DNA from: Nectonema munidae
Lineage: Eukaryota > Nematomorpha > Nectonematoida > Nectonematidae
NCBI GenBank assembly: GCA_030549495.1
Contig: JAUIRK010000763.1
Span: 557,997-621,996, forward strand
DNA: 64,000 bases
Direction: 5' to 3'
Of this stretch, positions 59,092-64,000 are shown piece by piece. The position numbers and the translations under genes were made by a program. Under the pieces are notes generated by a model. The model saw only the letters and a list, made by a program, of their open reading frames with translations. It had not been told where the DNA came from and did no database searches. How positions within the stretch are numbered: the stretch's first letter is position 1; every line of letters starts with the position of its first letter.

Positions 59092-60291
59092 TTAATGAGG
59101 ATGCGTTAGTAGGATGGGTTCTATGGTTTTAATCGAAGAAGATAGTGCGTTTAATAAATTGGGGTGGAAGAGAATTTGGTTGAAGTTGGTTGGAAAATGG
59201 CCTAGAGTTTTGATGCACGAGTTTATCATTGTGTGTCGATAGGAGATGAAAAAAGGGCATATGAATAATAGATGATAAGGTGTTTCTAAAGGGTCGTTGC
59301 AGAAACGGCAGGTTTGATTGTCGGTGAGTTTGATGTGATATAGATATGATTTACAGGGGCAGTGACCTGAAAACCATCTTATTATGGATCGCGATGGGGT
59401 GAAATTGTTGATGGCCCAAGTTTGGTGAATTGCTTTTATATCCGGTATATCTGAGAGCGTGTTGTTGGAGGACTTGATGATAATCTGTTGCCATTGATTA
59501 AATGTGTGTGAAGTGAGGTTTTGAGTGAGAACGTCGGGGTTTATGGAAGTTAGGTGTGATGTGTGTGTTTTGGAAAGGGCTTGTTTAGCGAGCAAATCTA
59601 CGCGTATGTTTTCTTGTATGTTGGAATGAGCAGGGCACCAGAGAATAGAAATCGTGAAAAGAGAAGAGAGAGAACGCAGTTTTGAGAATAGGATTGTGGT
59701 GTGGAAAGGAATATTTCTGTGAAGATATAGGTCACGTGTAATTTTCTGTGAGTCTGTGTAGAAATGGATGTGGGTGAACTGTTTGAACAGGTGAATGTTA
59801 TGGGTAATGTGATAGCAGGAGGCGATTAAGGCTGTGCATTCAGCATTATATGTCGTGGTCAAGTGGTTTAATGGAGAATTTGAGGAATGGAAGGGAATTA
59901 GAGAGTCGCCTGCGTGGAGAGCTTATGCGAAAGCGCATCTGTTTATTGATTTGGTTGCATCTGTGAAAATTCTGAGTGTAGAGAGGTTTGAGAGTTGTCT
60001 GATCTCTTTTATGTGGGTAATTGCGGTGTCCTTATTGGGATAAATTGTGATGATGTATGGAAGAGATAACGATGGGTGTGTTAGTGTGGCTGGATGAACT
60101 TTTTGGTGTACGAGGTATTTTTGCAGGTGTGGGAGTGCTTTATGGAGAAGGATTGTGTATGGGTGTATGGCGTTGGAGGGTAGGTGGAGCATGGAGGCTG
60201 AAGAGGGAGGTAGTAAGGATTTGTATATCTTGACGTAATGTTTGATGAGTGTGCTTTTCAAATGAATGAGAAGGGGCGGGCATTTTAACAT
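59092..60291 (-). pseudogene. RNase H and C-terminal finger of the I/R1-type LINE
   Basis: The RNase H removes RNA from the RNA/DNA hybrid. Catalytic residues are visible: Asp in LRIFTDATKS (near 59960), Glu in NAECTALI, Asp in IHFYTDSQK, and Asp in IRVDLLAKQ after WCPAHSN. Near 59320, CRFCNDPLETPYHLLFIC forms the CxxC-x7-H-x4-C finger that closes I/R1-group proteins. One frame change lies near 59870-59920. Confidence 0.8.
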
Positions 60292-60362
60292 GAACTCTAA
60301 AGAAGAAGTGGAAGTTGTGCGGAAAGCTTTTTGAAATTGTTAAAAGACTAAGGCGATGGATT

Positions 60363-61746
60363 TTAAAAAGAAAAGTGCAGGGTTGTGGGATGATCGAGTG
60401 ATGACCCCCAAGATAGAATGCCATATTGAAGTGATGGAAGTATGAGTGATTTGTAAATAAAAAGAGAGTGGTGGATACCGAGGCCCCATTTGTATGAAAT
60501 GGCTGCTCTTAATTGAAATAAGGTCTTGGTGAGTTTTGTGTAAATGTTTTTGAAGTGTGTAGACCATTTTAAATTGGTTTGAAAGGTGAGACCCAAGTAT
60601 TTAGTGGTTCTTGCGGGTTGTATGAGAGTTGTGTTGTTGATGCGTAGGGGTAGATGCGGAGAATGTTTGCGCGTAAAATGCATTAGTGTGGTTTTGGATG
60701 TGTTAAAGGTGATTTTGAGTGAATTAGCGGTGAAGTTTAAAGCGTTGAAAAGGGATGAGATGCGCTGAATGTTTTCGGGTTGTGTGTTCGAGGAAAAAGG
60801 AAAATAGCAGGTCATCTGAGAAGCATTGTGAGAAGTGTGCGTTTGAGTCGAGGATGTCGAGAAGAGGGTTTATCAAGATAAGCCAGAGAATGTCGGAGAG
60901 GCATCCTCCTTGAGGGGTAGAGAGTGATAGCAAGTGAACTGCACGTGTTGATTTTTCGCGAAAAACTAAAGCTCGATTTTGTAGATAGTTGTGTATGAAT
61001 TTAATCATGTAGGGTGGATATTTTTTGAGATGCATGTTCAGAAGGATTGCGGGGTGCCAGGCGCTGTTAAATGCATTATCAATGTCTAGAAATAGGACTG
61101 TAGCGGTTTTGTGGGATGTGATGGAGTGTTGAAGGTGTTCAGTTAGTCTTGATAAGGCTGACTCGGTGTTTCGATGAGGAAGATAGGCAAACTGGGAGGG
61201 ATGGATGAGGTTGTTTTGAGTAATGTAGTGGACGAGCCTTTTTCGAAGGATTTTTTCTAGGATTTTGCCGAGGACGGGAAGAATGGTAATAGGTCTCCAG
61301 TTTTTGAGTTCTGATAGATCTTTGTGGGGTTTTGGTAGAAAAATAACTTTTCCTATTTTCCATAATGAAGGAAAAAAGGAGAGGGTTATACAAGCGTTGT
61401 ATATGTTGATTAAGTGTTTTTCTAAGAGATGGATTGACTTTTTAATGTGATTTGTGGAGATTAAATCGAGGCTTGTGGCTGAGCTGGGTCGGAGTGAGTT
61501 TACTGCGTGTGAGAGTTCAGATGATGTTATGGCTGGGAAGTGATGGATGGTTAGCGATGTTGTGAGTGTGAGTGAGGAGGAGCGTAATTGATATGGATCG
61601 TCAGAGAGGGGGTTGTCGGCAGGAAAAAAGGAAGAGAGAAAAAGTGGATTTATTTGAATTGAATCGGCGTTTGGGTCTGGAAGTAGTTTGTGGAAATCGG
61701 CCGTAGGCCTTTTTTTGACTTGATGATTTTGTTGATGGTGGACCAT
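60363..61746 (-). pseudogene. Reverse transcriptase domain of the I/R1-type LINE
   Basis: 61746 to 60724 reads, in order, IGKVIFLPKPHKDLSELKNW, RPITILPVLGKILEKIL, SQFAYLPHRNTESALSRL, TVLFLDIDNAFNSAWHPA (first catalytic Asp), LSTPQGGCLSDILWLI (PQG box) and FSDDLLFSF (catalytic FSDD). A frameshift then moves to 60815-60363 with NTSKTTLMHFTRKH and TKYLGLTFQTNLKWSTHF (thumb). The RT core is long and well preserved. Confidence 0.85.
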
Positions 61747-61912
61747 GGATTGGATGATGTGGATGAGGTAAAACTAATCCATGCATTTCGCTTTGCAGTT
61801 TTTATTGAGCTGAGGTAGAGTTGTCGAGTGTGTGTGTAAAATGTGATGTTCAAGGGTGAGGGGTTTTTCCTCAAGTTTTTGAGGGCCCGGCGTAGTGTTT
61901 TCTTTTGTTGGC

Positions 61913-62794
61913 TCAGGGCTGGTTTCCAAAAATAAGCATTTTTTCTTTGGGGATAGGGCCTTTGAAGGAGTGGACGAGTTTATCGAAGTAGTTAGAGCGT
62001 TGTTTATGTTGCGAGCGGCTTCTTCTGTGGTGGTAGTTGAGTGAAGTGCGGGTGTGCAGTGGGGATTGGTGGATAGAGTAAGGAGGAAGGTGTTCCAGTG
62101 TGTGTATTTTGGGGAGGGTGTGGGGGGGGTGTGTGTGCTTTCGCGTTGATGTTGAGTTGAAAAGTGATGTAGTGATGATCAGATGCGGAGGGTTGATCGG
62201 AGATGGCCCAGTTTGAGATGAGATCGTACGTGTTTGCTGAAGAGAGGTTATGTCAATATGTGATGAGGTGACAATGTTGTTTATAATTCTCAGGAAGGTT
62301 GGCTCTGTTGTGTTGTCGCAAATGTGTAGATTGTGTTGGGCGATGAAGGATGTCGCCTCGATGCCGCGTAAGTTTTCTTTTTGGTCCCAAAGGAAGGATC
62401 GCGCGTTGCAGTCGGTGCAAATGATGAGGTAAAAAGATTTGGAAATCGTTGATATGTGCGCTTTGGCGCGGTTGAGATCGAAAGTGAAGGCATCAGTGAA
62501 AGCTTTTGTTGGAAAAGAAGAGGGTGAGGTTTGGATGAACAAGAACAAAGTAAAAATTGTTGGAAGAGAATTGGTAATGGTGTGTGGTGAACGGTTGATT
62601 TTATGTAGATGCATGCTGAATAACAGGATAAAGGTGACGTGTGATATAGTAAATAATATTGTTATAATAGAAGAGAGGTTTGGATATGGTTCGTTAATAG
62701 ATATTACATCAAAAAAGTTTGAAATTAGAATGTTATATAGGTTTGTCCAAGCGGCATTAGAGTGGTTGAGGTTAATGTGGAGAAAATTTAGCAT
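61913..62794 (-). pseudogene. Endonuclease domain of the I/R1-type LINE (start of ORF2)
   Basis: Starts MLNFLHINLNHSNAAWTNLY, the N box of apurinic-type endonucleases. It continues with VISINEPYP (catalytic Glu), YLIICTDCNARSFLWDQKE (D/N box) and SSHIDIT. The expected SDH box lies beyond a frameshift, near 62170. The ATG overlaps the ORF1 stop (ATGCTAA), as in many LINEs. Confidence 0.75.
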
Positions 62795-63863
62795 AGGAAT
62801 TTGATTATTAGAAGGTTATGTTGATTTTGGATGTTTTTTATATGTTTAATTTGGAATTCGCAATGTTTGGATGTGGCGTTGTGGTGATTGTGACAATTAA
62901 AGCATGAGATTTTGTGGAATCTTTTTTGAAGATGCATTCCGATATAGAGTGGCCTTGATTTCCGCAGTGATCGCAATTTGGGGATTCAGCTTTGCATTTT
63001 GAAGTTGAGTGATTGAATTTTAGACAGTTTGCGCATTGGCGATGTAATGGTTTTGCTAAGGTTAGAGTGAGAATGTGATGGTCAACAAAGAGTATAGGAG
63101 ATTTAAGTAGATGTTTAAAAATGTTAGGGTTGCTAGGTTCTAATATAGCACTATAAGAGAAGGTTCCTGTGTTACCGGCTTGGCGTACTGTATTAAGGGT
63201 GCCAATATTTTTTAGGTTTAAGTTTTCGTTAGCAATGGTTTCGGAGAGAGAAGAAAGTGGTGTGGTTATAGGTATGCTTCTAAGTAGGAAACGGGGTTTG
63301 AGGATAGGTAAATCTTCGGATTTAATGCCGTTATTGTGGAGAGTTTGATGTGCTAGTGCTTTTTCTTCAGGTTTAGAGAATTGGAAATAAATAGTGCCAC
63401 TATTTGAAGACCGTGTATTAGAGATGGTAAGTTTGTTTTTATTGGTTTCTAAGTTTTTGACTATTTTTTGTCGAAAGGCAGCTTTCTCGGCTTTAGAGTC
63501 AGAGGGAGTAGGGGGGGCTATTATTAGAGTAAGCTCACTATTTAGAGATGACTTAGACTTAGGTGGAGAGGGTTTTTGTCTATCCTGAATGTTGTTGGAT
63601 AAGCTAGGTGTGGTTATGGATGAGACTTGTGCGTATGTAGGTAATGAGGGGCAAGGTAGAGTATGTGGGTGGTGAGTATGAGAGAGTTGTTCAATTTTGT
63701 TGGAGTGAGCAAGAGTTACTTCATATTTTAGATTATTAAGGAGGGTAAGGTCTTCTGCATTTAGAGAGGAATTTGCTATGAATTCATTGAAGAGATTTGC
63801 TATTAATTGGGTAGAGGTAAGGTTAGGGGTATCATCGTGACGTGCACGTTTTGGGTTAGACAT
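62788..63863 (-). pseudogene. Gag-like ORF1 with CCHC zinc knuckles of the I/R1-type LINE
   Basis: ORF1 proteins coat the element RNA. From ATG 63863 the frame runs 341 codons. A Ser/Thr/Pro-rich N-terminal half is followed by an RNA-binding region (FSKPEEKALAHQTLHNNGIK, KPRFLLRSIPITT) and two knuckles: CANCLKFNHSTSKC and CDHCGNQGHSISEC, both CX2CX4HX4C. A third, CFNCHNHHNATSKHC, lies in another frame after a shift near 62940. That frame ends at 62788, overlapping ORF2. Confidence 0.8.
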
Positions 63864-63900
63864 GTGAAATGAGTGTGAGAGAGTGATATGGTATAAAGAT

Positions 63901-64000
63901 AAAAATTTTAACTCTAATTAGTAAAGGTATAATTAATAAGAGGTCCTGTTTGTAGATATTTTCTAGGAGTAAATAATATTCGCCATTTTTAAAGATTGAG
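63901..64000. other. Window edge above the LINE
   Basis: AT-rich sequence that may be the 5' UTR of the LINE or its flank; the boundary cannot be set. Confidence 0.3.

Larger units (their letters stand above)
58882..63900 (-). mobile_element. I/R1-type LINE with ORF1, EN, RT and RNase H
   Basis: Minus-strand element. It probably begins just above 63863, its 5' end possibly outside the window. A short A tail (T8 near 58883-58890 on the plus strand) marks the 3' end, right after the hAT remnant. Order: gag-like ORF1, endonuclease, RT, RNase H, C-terminal Cys/His finger. The coding strand is strikingly C-rich and G-poor, so the plus strand here looks GT-rich. ORF2 is broken into about six frames, so this copy is inactive although all domains are still recognisable. 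A related 3' fragment lies at 26.9-27.4 kb. Confidence 0.85.

Noticed and set aside
1-64000. CRISPR arrays, bacterial operons or riboswitches
   Set aside because: Spliced eukaryotic genes and LINEs dominate; the tandem repeats lack the spaced repeat pattern of CRISPR arrays.

Overview
The window is AT-rich animal DNA from an invertebrate-type genome: short GT-AG introns, two intron-bearing housekeeping genes and a dense litter of DNA transposons and LINEs. The repeat mix (RTE-, Jockey/CR1- and I/R1-like LINEs; piggyBac, pogo/Tigger, Merlin-like, several hATs and a FLYWCH-MULE) fits an arthropod or another fast-evolving invertebrate. The ribosomal protein uS10 here is unusually divergent for an animal, so the lineage evolves quickly. 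I cannot name the taxon. No retrovirus-like, LTR or capsid-bearing element was recognised.

Host genes. RPS20 (uS10) is on the minus strand in three exons, 12595 to 10079, with every splice phase agreeing (115 aa). ZDHHC16 (DHHC palmitoyltransferase) is on the minus strand in five exons, 34110 to 25004 (382 aa). Its introns carry much mobile DNA. Intron 3 holds a hAT copy broken by a LINE tail and by an inverted-repeat element. A third intron-bearing gene, a FLYWCH-MULE transposase at about 48030-49655 (+), reads through six exons with matching phases. It is either a nearly whole transposon or a domesticated derivative.

Layout. 1-9 kb: a deleted piggyBac, an RTE-like LINE with target duplications, a pogo/Tigger fragment, a second piggyBac, and a degenerate copy of an unnamed invertebrate repeat gene that carries a small hAT insertion. 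9-17 kb: a 280-bp tandem duplication, RPS20, and AT-rich sequence. 17-25 kb: old diverged repeats and tandem arrays without genes. 25-34 kb: ZDHHC16. 34-45 kb: hAT MITEs, a minus-strand LINE split by a TA-flanked MITE, and a Merlin-like remnant. 45-53 kb: a second RTE-like LINE, a 28-bp minisatellite, the MULE gene and a Jockey-like LINE. 53-59 kb: a hAT MITE, two LINE fragments and a hAT transposase C-terminus. 59-64 kb: an I/R1-type LINE (minus strand) with gag-like ORF1 and EN-RT-RNase H ORF2. Three stretches of implausible homopolymer (near 8.0, 8.45 and 43.1 kb) look like assembly error.
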